Shown piece by piece: positions 1-8,170 of a stretch of 64,000 nt of DNA. This DNA comes from Korobacter sp963703075 (GTDB taxonomy: Bacteria > Acidobacteriota > Terriglobia > Terriglobales > Acidobacteriaceae), in the NCBI GenBank assembly GCA_963703075.1, contig OY969786.1, positions 4,340,001-4,404,000 on the forward strand, given 5' to 3'. The notes beneath the pieces are model-generated. The model ran no database searches and had not been told where the DNA came from. It saw only the letters and a list, made by a program, of their open reading frames with translations. Positions within the stretch are counted from its first letter, which is position 1, and every line of letters begins with the position of its first letter. The position numbers and the translations under genes are program-made.

Positions 1-1
1 C

Positions 2-277
2 ATGGATACGCACAACCTGCTGGTGCTCTATGCCGCCGCGACCGGCGGTTACGCGCTGAGTGTGGTGCTGATGGCCTACGAGATGTCGCGGCGCATCGCG
101 AATACTGGCTGGCTCCAACTGGTGGTGAGCGGCCTGGTTGTTGCCGGCATTACGATGTTCCACAACACGCTGCGCGATGTCATCGTGGTACAGCAGGTAC
201 TGATGGTGGTCTTGTTTTTAGCGGTGGCGGTGCCGTTCCTTCGCACCCGCCGTTTCCAACTCCGGGGAGCAGCATGA
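2..277 (+). CDS. C-terminal end of a multi-pass membrane protein, cut by the window edge
   Basis: The frame is open to the window edge, so the ATG at position 2 is only the first visible codon and the gene probably starts upstream. The 91 visible residues are mostly hydrophobic, with likely helices near residues 6-25, 36-54 and 62-80, and end in a basic RTRR tail. The pattern YEMSRRIANTGWLQL between helices resembles the C-terminal part of Wzx-type polysaccharide flippases; that is a family impression, not a proof. Its stop overlaps the next start (ATGA), so the two genes are translationally coupled. The kinase-like gene downstream fits a polysaccharide locus. Confidence 0.5.
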   Translation: MDTHNLLVLYAAATGGYALSVVLMAYEMSRRIANTGWLQLVVSGLVVAGITMFHNTLRDVIVVQQVLMVVLFLAVAVPFLRTRRFQLRGAA

Positions 278-1047
278 AGAAGCTGCAACGCGTCACCGAA
301 GCTGAAGTCATCAACGATTTCCTGAAGAACGAGTTCTATCAGGGCGACTTTCATCACGACCGGGAGCGGTTCGAAAATGTCGTGCTGGAAGCGGATACGA
401 CCAACGAATACGACAATGCCATTCGTCGCGCGCTGCTGTTCCGCCGCCGCGGACACATGTGGCGCGAACTTCCCGCCGACACGCAGTGGTGGGAGATTGA
501 GATCGGGGCAGAGGATCTCGACAAGATCCGCGTCTTCCCGCGCGCCCAGTGGCGCAAAGTTTCCAACGGAAGTTTTCTGTTGAGCGATATTGTGCGTCGC
601 ATCAAGAGCCAGCGCTTTCGCGGCAAAACGCGCGATTTCATCGCCAAGGTGCAGTCGTTGAGCTACCGTTTGCGGCTCAGCAAGGATGACAGTTCGGTCA
701 TACTGATCGGTATTGACGACGCCCATCCACTCACCATTCTGGAAGGCAATCATCGGCTGACGGCGGCCCTGCTTGCTTCTCCCGCGCTGCTGCAAGAGCG
801 TTTCAAGATTTTCTGTGGGCTTTCGCCGCGCATGGCGGAGTCGTGCTGGTACCAAACCAATCTTGCGAATCTTTGGCGCTATGCCAAGAACCGCGCACGC
901 AATTTCAGTTACGACAAAGACGCCGATGTGGAACTGGTGGAGAAAGAATTTCATAAGGATCGCGGCAGCGCGCATCCAAATTTAACAGCGGGCAAAGTTG
1001 CTGCCGCGCAGAATGTTTCTTCCCAATCGCCGTTGGGCGATAAGTAA
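274..1047 (+). CDS. Hypothetical protein with a ParB/sulfiredoxin-like EGNHR motif
   Basis: A 257-residue soluble protein with no signal peptide or membrane segment. The only recognisable motif is LEGNHRLTAALL at about residues 159-170. It matches the E-G-N/D-H-R loop of ParB/sulfiredoxin-fold proteins, which bind nucleotides, and a hydrophobic strand and a DD pair precede it. The C-terminal 40 residues look disordered (Ala/Ser/Gln-rich). The start ATG overlaps the previous stop by 4 bases, so it is probably co-translated with the membrane protein. I do not know its function. A nucleotide-dependent role in polysaccharide production is only a guess from context. Confidence 0.7.
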   Translation: MKKLQRVTEAEVINDFLKNEFYQGDFHHDRERFENVVLEADTTNEYDNAIRRALLFRRRGHMWRELPADTQWWEIEIGAEDLDKIRVFPRAQWRKVSNGSFLLSDIVRRIKSQRFRGKTRDFIAKVQSLSYRLRLSKDDSSVILIGIDDAHPLTILEGNHRLTAALLASPALLQERFKIFCGLSPRMAESCWYQTNLANLWRYAKNRARNFSYDKDADVELVEKEFHKDRGSAHPNLTAGKVAAAQNVSSQSPLGDK

Positions 1048-1067
1048 GAAAGCTTTTGAGGGTCTCA

Positions 1068-1574
1068 ATGAAGGTTACAGTTCACCACGGTCTTTCAGCA
1101 GTCCTGGCAGCGGCGCTCGCGCTTGCTCCCCTCGCTGCTGAAGCCCAGCAGCCGGCCGGGACACAGGCCGACACTGCCCAGCCTGCTGCGCAACAGCAGC
1201 AGCAGACCGGAACCCAAGACACGCAAACGAATCCCGCGCAAGGTCCGCTGGAACCCGTCCCCACGCAGGAACAGAACCAGCTTCCCGCGTCGCCGGAGCC
1301 CCAGACCGCACCCGCGCAGCAGGCGCCATTAAAAGCGACGCCGCAGACGCAGAACCAGACCGAGCCGCTGGGTACCGCAACCGCGCCCGGCGTTTCTACT
1401 GTCGGCGGAGGCGCTTCCAAGCCTGCCGGAACGGCGGTTGCTCCGGCGAAACAGCGGCAGTACCGCTCGCTACTCATTAAATTAGGATTGGTCGCTGGCG
1501 TTGGTGTCGCCGCCGGAACGGTGTATGCCCTGAGCCGCGGCACCAGCAGCGTTCCCCCCGGCTCTGGCCGATAG
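1068..1574 (+). CDS. Secreted or anchored Gln/Pro-rich protein
   Basis: I chose the ATG at 1068 over an upstream TTG at 1056 because GAGGG (1058-1062) sits 5 bases before it and the product then begins with a clean signal peptide (Lys, hydrophobic core, AEA-Q cleavage site near residue 27). About 100 low-complexity residues rich in Gln, Pro, Thr and Ala follow, including a Q5 run from CAG repeats. Near the C-terminus is one hydrophobic helix (LGLVAGVGVAAGTVYAL, about residues 138-154). It looks like an exported protein with an unstructured spacer and a C-terminal anchor. No catalytic motif is visible. It lies between polysaccharide-locus genes. Confidence 0.6.
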   Translation: MKVTVHHGLSAVLAAALALAPLAAEAQQPAGTQADTAQPAAQQQQQTGTQDTQTNPAQGPLEPVPTQEQNQLPASPEPQTAPAQQAPLKATPQTQNQTEPLGTATAPGVSTVGGGASKPAGTAVAPAKQRQYRSLLIKLGLVAGVGVAAGTVYALSRGTSSVPPGSGR

Positions 1575-1676
1575 AGGTTCGAAGCAAGAGACCTCGCGCT
1601 TCAGATAACGGCGTTTGGTTTTGAGGCAAAGCGTGGCCTCGCACAATCAATCTAGTTTCAGTTCTTAAGGGAAAGC

Positions 1677-2381
1677 ATGACTGCACAACTTCGTCGCAAA
1701 CCAGCTCTCATCAGTTTCTCGGGTCTCGACGGCTCGGGCAAGAGCACGCAGATCGATAACCTTCGAGCCACCCTTACCGCCAACGGTCTCAACTCGACCC
1801 TGCTCGCCTTCTGGGACAACGTCGTGGTTGGCACGCGTTACCGGGAGGCCTTCGTGCACAAGGCCTACGGGAGCGAGAAAGGCATCGGCGCTCCCGATAA
1901 GCCGGTCAATCGCCAGGATAAAAACGTCCGCCGCTGGTACCTCAGCCTGGCGCGGCATGGCCTCTACTTGCTCGACGCGATCCACCTGCGCATGGTCGTG
2001 CGTCGTGCGCGACGCTCCGGCGCCGACGTCATTATCCTCGACCGCTACATCTACGACGAACTCGCGAACTTGCCCTTGGGCAGCAAGCTGACGCAGATGT
2101 TCATCCGCTTCGTGCAATGGCTCGTGCCGACCCCCGACATCGCTTACCTGCTCGACGCCGATGTGGAAGCCGCTCGTGCCCGCAAGCCCGAATACCCGGT
2201 GGAGTTCATGTATAAGTGCCGCCGCTGGTATTACGAGCTCGCCAGCATTCTCGGGACCATGACCGTCATCCCACCGCTTCCCTTGGAAGAAGCAAAGCAG
2301 GCGGTGGTGCAGGCGTTCGAAGAAAAGCTCATCCTCAACGGATCGAAACAGCCGGCCATGAACCCAGCGCTTTCGTCCTGA
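1677..2381 (+). CDS. Thymidylate-kinase-like P-loop kinase
   Basis: 234 residues. A Walker A loop, GLDGSGKST, lies at residues 16-24, as in the thymidylate kinase family (family form E-G-x-x-G-x-GKST). A DRYIYDELAN segment near residue 123 corresponds to the DRY motif of the TMP-binding region, but the usual S-x-x-AYQ continuation is absent. An Arg-rich RARKPEYP segment could be the lid. Canonical tmk transfers phosphate from ATP to dTMP. The divergent DRY motif and a position next to polysaccharide-type genes suggest a paralogue with another substrate. AGGGAAAG lies just before the ATG, and a strong terminator follows at 2399. Confidence 0.75.
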   Translation: MTAQLRRKPALISFSGLDGSGKSTQIDNLRATLTANGLNSTLLAFWDNVVVGTRYREAFVHKAYGSEKGIGAPDKPVNRQDKNVRRWYLSLARHGLYLLDAIHLRMVVRRARRSGADVIILDRYIYDELANLPLGSKLTQMFIRFVQWLVPTPDIAYLLDADVEAARARKPEYPVEFMYKCRRWYYELASILGTMTVIPPLPLEEAKQAVVQAFEEKLILNGSKQPAMNPALSS

Positions 2382-2398
2382 GCGCGTTCAATCTGCAC

Positions 2399-2427
2399 GG
2401 GCGCGCACTTGCGCGCCCATAATTTTT
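2399..2427 (+). terminator. Rho-independent terminator after the kinase-like gene
   Basis: A perfect 8-bp stem GGGCGCGC/GCGCGCCC (2399-2406 with 2411-2418) with an ACTT loop is followed by ATAATTTTT. It lies 18 bases after the kinase-like stop and before the TonB receptor gene, closing the first transcription unit. Confidence 0.75.
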
Positions 2428-2585
2428 GGTCAACTCGCCTCAGCGTTCTCTGCTGAAATCCGCGCACGACACAACTTCGCAGCCTCTTCTTTGGACGCGT
2501 AGTATCTTTCCAGTATTGCTCCTGCTTCGCCCACCCCGTACAGTCTCGCACCACGACACGTTGTACTCACCTGGACGGGGATTGG

Positions 2586-5564
2586 ATGAAGAATCTGTTT
2601 GTGTTTTTTGCAGCGCTCACGCTGGCGCTCGCGTCTTTTTGCCAAAACGTAGGCACGGCCGGGATGACCGGCGAGGTGGACGATCCTTCTGGCGCCCTGG
2701 TGACCAGCGCGCAGATCGCGGTTCGCAACCAGGCAACCGGCCTGGAGCGGCAAACCACAACCACGAGCGCTGGACTTTTCGTGGTGAGTGATCTTCCGCC
2801 GGGAGATTACGACGTGAGCGCGACCGCGGGCGGTTTTGCGCGCAGCACTTCGACCGTGCATTTGAGCGTCGGACAACAGGCAAGCCTGCGCATCGAATTG
2901 CATGTCGGAAATCAGCAACAGGCGGTCCAGGTTTCAGATGTGCATCCCTTCGTCGAGACGAATTCCTCCGTGGTCGATGGCGTGATTGATGCCAAGGACA
3001 TCCAGAATCTTCCCCTGAATGGCCGCAACTTCCTGGAACTCGCTCTCCTCATGCCCGGCAATTCGCCGGCGCCAAACTTCGATCCCACCAAGTCTGACAC
3101 CGTGCTGGTTTCTTCCGCCGGCCAGCTGGGACGCGGAGAAAACATCACCATCGACGGCTCCGACGATAACGACGACGTCGTCGGCGGCATGCTGCTCAAT
3201 CTGCCCGAAGACGCAGTGCAGGAATTTCAGATTGCCACCAATCGTTTCTCCGCCGAACTCGGGCGCTCCACTTCTTCGGTCGTGAATGTTGTCACGAAGT
3301 CGGGAAGCAACGAGCTGCATGGTACGGCTGCCGTGTTCGCGCGCGACAAGGTGCTGCAGGCGGCTCCCGACTCCTTCGGCCAGGATGTTGGCGAAACGCC
3401 TCCGTTTCGACGCGAGCAGTACGCCGGATCGGTCGGTGGCCCGGTGATCAAAGATCGCGCCTGGTGGTATAGCGCCTTCGAATATCGCGACCAGATGGGC
3501 GGAGTTCTCGTCGGACAGCGTGACCTTGCGACCCAGTCCATCACCACCAGCTTTGCTGCGGCGCCGCTCACGGACCTGTTGGGAACGGCTCGCTTCGACT
3601 GGCAGCTAACTCCCAAAGACACGTTGAGCTCTCGCTATTCCATCGAGCGATTCGATGGTATTTCCGATAGCGCCACCGACCGTGCCCTAGGAACCGCGGC
3701 TGAGTTGCAGGATTCCATCAATCATTTCCAGGACATCACGACCTCGTGGACGAGGGTCATCAACGAGCACACCGCCAATCGCGCCAGTTTTTCCGTGAAC
3801 CTGTTCCAGAACAACACCAATGGCACCGCCTCCGGGCCGCAAATCGATTTCCCCAGCATCGAGGATGGCTCCTCTTATCGGGTCCCGCAACAGACGCGGC
3901 AGCAGCGGCTGCAGTGGGGCGACACTGTCGATTGGACCCGGGGTAAGCACAACTGGAAATTCGGAGGCGAGTTCCAGCGCGTGGGTGCCGACTTCAATCT
4001 CGGCGTCTTCCAGCAGGGATTCGTGCAAGCCGTCGAGGATTTCCCCGACTTCGACCGCAACGGCGACGGTGTGGTCGACGACCGCGACCTTCTTTTCGCA
4101 GTTGGACTGATCAGCGCGACGCCCACTCGGCCCCTGATCATTCCCGATGCTGACAACAACTACATCGCCGGATTCGTGCAGGATGACTGGCACATTCATC
4201 GCCAGCTCACCCTGAATCTCGGCTTGCGCTACGAACTCGATACCGACGTGAAAGACGTCGGACACTACGACCAGATCAATCCTCTGGCGCAACCCTTTCT
4301 CGTCGGGACGCGCCATCCGGATTACCACAACTTCGGTCCTCGCATTGGCTTCAACTGGTCCAATGCCGGGGGCAGCTTCAGCGTGCATGGCGGCTATGGC
4401 ATCTACTACGACCGCATCACGCTGGAGATCGAATCGCTCGAGCGTGGGGAAGACGGACGCGCCCTTGCGATCGACGTGCATGCGGGCAATGCGATCAGCG
4501 ATCCCTCTACCGGGATGCCGGTTTATCTCGATCCAACCGGACACTTCGTTCCCGGCGCGCCGACCTTGGCTAATCCTTTCTCCGGCTTCATCATTCCGGG
4601 TGCGGGTGCAGGTGGCATCAACATCATCGACAACAACATGCAGAACCCGATGGTGCAGCAGTTCAACCTCGGGGTGGAATGGCAGTTTGCCAGCAAATGG
4701 GTTTTGCGCGCCGACGGTCTACATGATTTCGGGCAGCACTTCATCATCGGAGTGCCGATCGGAACGGTTTACAACCCTGTCGTCGGCGGACCGGATGTCA
4801 TCAAGGACCTGCAGTCGAGCGTCAACACGCATTACGACGCGCTGCTGCTGACCGTCGACCATCCGTTCTCGCAGCGTTTCGCCTTCCACTCGGCGTATAC
4901 GCTTTCGAAGGCCTTGAATTACGCCAACGACGATCAAATCCCGTTCGCCAACGGGCCCATCGATCCCACGGACCTGCATCGCGAGTACGGGCCGACTCCC
5001 AACGATCAGCGCAATCGTCTGGTTATGTCAGGCATCGTTCGCCTGCCGCTTGGGCTGCAGTTCTCTCCCATCTGGACGCTCGCATCCGCCGTGCCGATGG
5101 ATATCCTTCTGCCCGATGGAAGCAGCCGTATCCCTGAAATCCAACGCAATGCCGGTGGCCGTGAGTTCCATACTGCCGCCGAGCTGAATGCCTTCATCGC
5201 TCAACTCAACGCCGCCGGAGGCGTGGACGGCCAGCCTTTGCCCTTTGTGAACAGCAATGCCAAGTTCGGCGACTCCTTCAACTCGCTCGACGTGCGGCTT
5301 TCGAAGACCTTTCATGTCGGTGAAAGAACTTCGATCGAATTGATGGCAGAATGTTTCAACGTCGCCAATCGGACCAACGTGCTCGGCATCTCGAATACCA
5401 ACTACTCCGGGTACAACAATGTGCTGGTACGCGACAGTAACGATCCAACATCGCCCGGATACTTACATTCCTCTGCCTTCGGACAGCCCGTGACCACCGC
5501 GGGAGGGGTGTTCGGTTCCGGTGGGCCGCGCGCCTTCCAACTGGCGGCCCGCTTCAACTTCTAA
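2586..5564 (+). CDS. TonB-dependent receptor, Oar-like, with carboxypeptidase-regulatory-like N-domain
   Basis: A 992-residue outer-membrane protein. A signal peptide (residues 1-20) is followed by a beta-sandwich carboxypeptidase-regulatory-like domain (about 24-105: DPSGALV, ATGLERQT, LPPGDYDVSA). Next comes a plug domain with the acidobacterial signature LPLNGRNFLELALLMPG (about 140-156), then a long beta-barrel. The chain ends in Phe (ARFNF), as expected for BAM-inserted barrels. Such receptors import bulky substrates, often glycans or peptides, using TonB energy; the substrate cannot be read here. The next gene, an APC permease, follows within 22 bases and may take up the product. Confidence 0.93.
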   Translation: MKNLFVFFAALTLALASFCQNVGTAGMTGEVDDPSGALVTSAQIAVRNQATGLERQTTTTSAGLFVVSDLPPGDYDVSATAGGFARSTSTVHLSVGQQASLRIELHVGNQQQAVQVSDVHPFVETNSSVVDGVIDAKDIQNLPLNGRNFLELALLMPGNSPAPNFDPTKSDTVLVSSAGQLGRGENITIDGSDDNDDVVGGMLLNLPEDAVQEFQIATNRFSAELGRSTSSVVNVVTKSGSNELHGTAAVFARDKVLQAAPDSFGQDVGETPPFRREQYAGSVGGPVIKDRAWWYSAFEYRDQMGGVLVGQRDLATQSITTSFAAAPLTDLLGTARFDWQLTPKDTLSSRYSIERFDGISDSATDRALGTAAELQDSINHFQDITTSWTRVINEHTANRASFSVNLFQNNTNGTASGPQIDFPSIEDGSSYRVPQQTRQQRLQWGDTVDWTRGKHNWKFGGEFQRVGADFNLGVFQQGFVQAVEDFPDFDRNGDGVVDDRDLLFAVGLISATPTRPLIIPDADNNYIAGFVQDDWHIHRQLTLNLGLRYELDTDVKDVGHYDQINPLAQPFLVGTRHPDYHNFGPRIGFNWSNAGGSFSVHGGYGIYYDRITLEIESLERGEDGRALAIDVHAGNAISDPSTGMPVYLDPTGHFVPGAPTLANPFSGFIIPGAGAGGINIIDNNMQNPMVQQFNLGVEWQFASKWVLRADGLHDFGQHFIIGVPIGTVYNPVVGGPDVIKDLQSSVNTHYDALLLTVDHPFSQRFAFHSAYTLSKALNYANDDQIPFANGPIDPTDLHREYGPTPNDQRNRLVMSGIVRLPLGLQFSPIWTLASAVPMDILLPDGSSRIPEIQRNAGGREFHTAAELNAFIAQLNAAGGVDGQPLPFVNSNAKFGDSFNSLDVRLSKTFHVGERTSIELMAECFNVANRTNVLGISNTNYSGYNNVLVRDSNDPTSPGYLHSSAFGQPVTTAGGVFGSGGPRAFQLAARFNF

Positions 5565-5573
5565 AAATGCAGC

Positions 5574-5589
5574 AAGGAGACGCGTTATA
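5574..5589 (+). promoter_or_regulatory. Strong Shine-Dalgarno placed 7 bases before an ATA codon
   Basis: AAGGAG (5574-5579) is followed after 7 bases by ATA (5587-5589), in frame with the APC permease. No ATG, GTG or TTG exists at this spacing. The site decides the start of the next gene and suggests an ATG that became ATA, or a true non-canonical start. Confidence 0.5.
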
Positions 5590-6945
5590 GCCGAGACACA
5601 GAGTTTGCAACGAAGATTAGGGCTGGGATCCGCGATCGCGACGGTCGCCGGGGAGTCGATTGCCATCGGCATCTTCCTGACCCCCGCCGGGATGGCGAAA
5701 TCTCTCGGGTCGCCGTTCTGGCTGCTCTTCGTCTGGCTGGTCATGGCCGCCATGACCGTGAGTGGCGCACTCTGTTTCGGGGAACTGGCTAGCCGCTACC
5801 CCGAGTCCGGAGGCCTGTACGTATATCTCCGGGAGGCATACGGGCCGCGCATCGCTTTTCTTTATGGCTGGATGTCGCTGCTGGTGATGGATCCCGGAAT
5901 TACCGCGGCCATGGCCACCGGAATGGCCACCTACGCCGCCTACCTGTTCGGATGGATTTCCTCGATCGCAAAAGTGGCTGCCATCGCCACTCTGCTGGCG
6001 CTCGGCGCCCTCCACATTCTCAACACGCGGATCGGTGCAGGCGTCCTGCGTGCCGTCACTTGGTTGAAGTTCGGCATCCTCCTCGTCATCGTTCTCTACG
6101 CCATATTCTTCCGTCTCGGGTCACTCTCTAATCTCACTCCGTTCATGCACCAGCGTCCGGGGTCGCTGCCTCTCGCGCCCGCCATCGCAGTGGCGTTGAT
6201 CGCCGCCTTCTTCACGTTCGGCGGCTGGTGGGACCTGAGCAAGATCGCGGGCGAAGTCAAGGATCCCGCGCGCACCCTGCCCCGGGCTCTCATCATCGGT
6301 ACCCTCTGCGTCTCTGCCGTCTACATCCTCATCAGCGGTGTCTTCGTTTACCTGGTGCCCTTACAGCGAGTCACATCCGACCAGGGGTTTGTCTCCCAGG
6401 CGGGGGAAGTTCTATTCGGGGCGGCGGGAGCGAAATTACTTACTGGGGCGGTTGTGGTCTGTGTGCTCGGCAGCCTCGCCGTCCTCACCATGGCCGCTCC
6501 GCGCGTGTATTACGCGATGGCCAAAGACGGCTTGTTCTTCGCCAAGATCGCCGTGCCGCATCCGAAGTTCGGAACGCCGTCGCGCGCCATCGCGCTACAG
6601 GTCGTGATGGCCGCGCTGCTGGTATTGGTGGGCAGCTTTCAGCAGATCCTTTCCTACTTCATGTTCGTCGCCGTCGCCTTCGTAGGCCTCGCAGTCAGCA
6701 CCATCTTCCGCTTCCGCCGGAATGACGAGATGCCTGCGAATGTGCGAACGCCCGGCTATCCCTTCACTCCAGTGTTCTTCCTCGCCATCGTTGTGCTGCT
6801 GCTTGGGCTGATGTTGATGCACAACTGGGTGCAGGCCCTGGTGGGGGTGGCGGTGGTTCTGGCAGGATGGCCACTCTATACGTTGATCGAGCGCAGGAGA
6901 GACCACGCGAAAACGCCCATCAACGGGGAAGTCGCAACCAGTTGA
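5587..6945 (+). CDS. APC-superfamily amino acid permease
   Basis: About 452 residues with roughly 12 hydrophobic helices. The first helix carries the APC signature G-S-A-I-A-T-V-A-G-E-S-I-A-I-G-I-F; FGELASRYPESGGLYVYLREAYG follows helix 2 in the usual place. The family moves amino acids or amines by proton or sodium symport or by exchange. The start is unusual: the best ribosome site points at ATA 5587, giving residues A-E-T-Q-S-L-Q-R-R. The alternatives are a TTG at 5605 and a GTG at 5521 that would overlap the receptor gene. Helices start a few residues after either late start, so function does not depend on the choice. Confidence 0.88.
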   Translation: MAETQSLQRRLGLGSAIATVAGESIAIGIFLTPAGMAKSLGSPFWLLFVWLVMAAMTVSGALCFGELASRYPESGGLYVYLREAYGPRIAFLYGWMSLLVMDPGITAAMATGMATYAAYLFGWISSIAKVAAIATLLALGALHILNTRIGAGVLRAVTWLKFGILLVIVLYAIFFRLGSLSNLTPFMHQRPGSLPLAPAIAVALIAAFFTFGGWWDLSKIAGEVKDPARTLPRALIIGTLCVSAVYILISGVFVYLVPLQRVTSDQGFVSQAGEVLFGAAGAKLLTGAVVVCVLGSLAVLTMAAPRVYYAMAKDGLFFAKIAVPHPKFGTPSRAIALQVVMAALLVLVGSFQQILSYFMFVAVAFVGLAVSTIFRFRRNDEMPANVRTPGYPFTPVFFLAIVVLLLGLMLMHNWVQALVGVAVVLAGWPLYTLIERRRDHAKTPINGEVATS

Positions 6946-6962
6946 GGGACAGAGACAACTTC

Positions 6963-7553
6963 ATGGCAAACGAAACCGATCCCACGACCAAGATCCGCAT
7001 CATCGAGGACAACGAAGCGACCGGCGAGACGGCGGCCGTCTATGACGAATGGCGGGCGGCCTCGGGGCGAAACCAGATGCCCGGCATCCTCAAGTGCTTT
7101 GGGTCGCGTCCCGACTTTCTCCGTCAGGTGATGGCTTTCTCCAACACCGTGCATTTCTCCGAAGGGCACCTGTCGCGCCGTCACAAGGAGATGATTGCCA
7201 GCTATGTCTCGTACCTGAACCGATGTCCGTATTGACTGGACAGCCACGCTTACTTCCTGCGTGTCCAGGGAGCCGACGATCAATGCGTGAATGCCATCTT
7301 CGAAGGCAAGCTCACGGAAGCGGGTCTGAACGAAGCGGAGCTCGCGCTGATGCAATATGCCGAGCTGATCACGCATTCCGCCCCGCGCTCAACGCACGAA
7401 GACGTCCAGAAACTCAGGGACGCCGGCTGGAGCGAGGAGCAAATTTCCGAAGCGGTTTACATCATCGCGATGTTTGCTTTCTTCAATCGCGTGGCAGATG
7501 CATTTGGAATTCCGCCGCAGAATTATCTGGATTCGGGGAAGCTGACGCCGTAG
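6963..7553 (+). CDS. AhpD/CMD-family peroxidase-related selenoprotein (UGA-encoded Sec91)
   Basis: Read through TGA 7233-7235, this gives one 196-residue alkylhydroperoxidase-D/carboxymuconolactone-decarboxylase-fold protein. The N-terminal 90 codons hold the helix RRHKEMIASYVSYLNR, then Cys88-Pro-Tyr-UGA91-Leu-Asp-Ser-His95, the exact place of the family CxxC-x3-H redox motif. The same frame then runs 106 codons without a stop and contains the rest of the fold (QYAELITHS, EEQISEAVYIIAMFAFFNRVADAFG). AhpD-type proteins reduce peroxides or disulfides with the CxxC pair; here Sec replaces the second Cys. A hairpin follows the UGA, and selB lies at 24673. It sits 17 bases after the APC permease, probably in one operon. 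Confidence 0.88.
7233..7268 (+). promoter_or_regulatory. UGA codon plus candidate bacterial SECIS hairpin
   Basis: Directly after the UGA, CTGGACA (7236-7242) pairs perfectly with TGTCCAG (7262-7268). An alternative fold pairs CTGGA/TCCAG (7236-7240 with 7264-7268) and CACGC/GCGTG (7245-7249 with 7259-7263) around a 9-base loop. Bacterial SECIS elements sit immediately 3' of the UGA within the coding region. The typical G at the start of the apical loop is not obvious in this fold, so the exact structure is uncertain. Confidence 0.6.
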
Positions 7554-7565
7554 GGCGCCCCGCGT

Positions 7566-8030
7566 TTACCGGTCGTCGTCCTGGCCGGGCTCGTCGATGG
7601 TGATGTTGCCGAGGTCCTCGGCCATATCGAGGAGGCGCTGGTAACGGTCGTACCACTCGGTCGAGGCCTCGAAGAGGAACATGATTCCCTGGAACGGCCA
7701 CCCCAGTTGGACGAAGCCGCTCTTGCCGATGTAAGTGCGGAGCCACCGGGCGTCTTCCATCTCTTCGTCGCTGGCGTAATTGGAGCGCTGCAGCCGCTCG
7801 ACCAGGTAATCGACGTCCTGGCGGGAGAGGACCGACTCATTCATGGTGATGAAGGGTGCGCCGGCGGAGACCGCCAGTTCGACAAAGCTCTTCCAGCTGT
7901 CGGGATTTCCTTCCGCGTCCCACATTACGCTCTGCACGTCGTCGGAGACGTAGCCCTGGAAGCGCCTGAGCCCGGTGCCGGCGATGAACGCCGTCATATC
8001 GTCTTTGAGAGTAACTAAATCTTCTGTCAT
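7566..8030 (-). CDS. Hypothetical protein, 154 aa, acidic C-terminus
   Basis: A soluble 154-residue product from the ATG at 8030; a GTG at 8072 would add 14 residues. It has no signal peptide or recognised motif. The middle is rich in aromatic residues (WDAEGNPDSWKSF, GWPFQGIMFLF, EWYDRYQRLLDMAEDLG), and it ends in an acidic, probably disordered tail. The gene converges on the selenoprotein gene with a 12-base gap. Codon use resembles the surrounding genes, so I take it as real. I cannot assign a function. Confidence 0.6.
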   Translation of the reverse strand: MTEDLVTLKDDMTAFIAGTGLRRFQGYVSDDVQSVMWDAEGNPDSWKSFVELAVSAGAPFITMNESVLSRQDVDYLVERLQRSNYASDEEMEDARWLRTYIGKSGFVQLGWPFQGIMFLFEASTEWYDRYQRLLDMAEDLGNITIDEPGQDDDR

Positions 8031-8170
8031 TCCGAACGTTTGATGTGGCTGAAAGGGAAAAGAATCAACCACCCAGTGCCATCATAACGCGCCCGGCAGC
8101 CGCCGCACGCCCTCTTTCTGCATTATGGTAAACTCAATGTTTATCACGACTTACTTATACGGCTTGAGAG

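Noticed and set aside
7287..7553. The 88-codon frame after the TGA as a separate gene
   Set aside because: It starts mid-fold at a GTG without a ribosome site and is in frame with the upstream half; read-through at UGA explains both.
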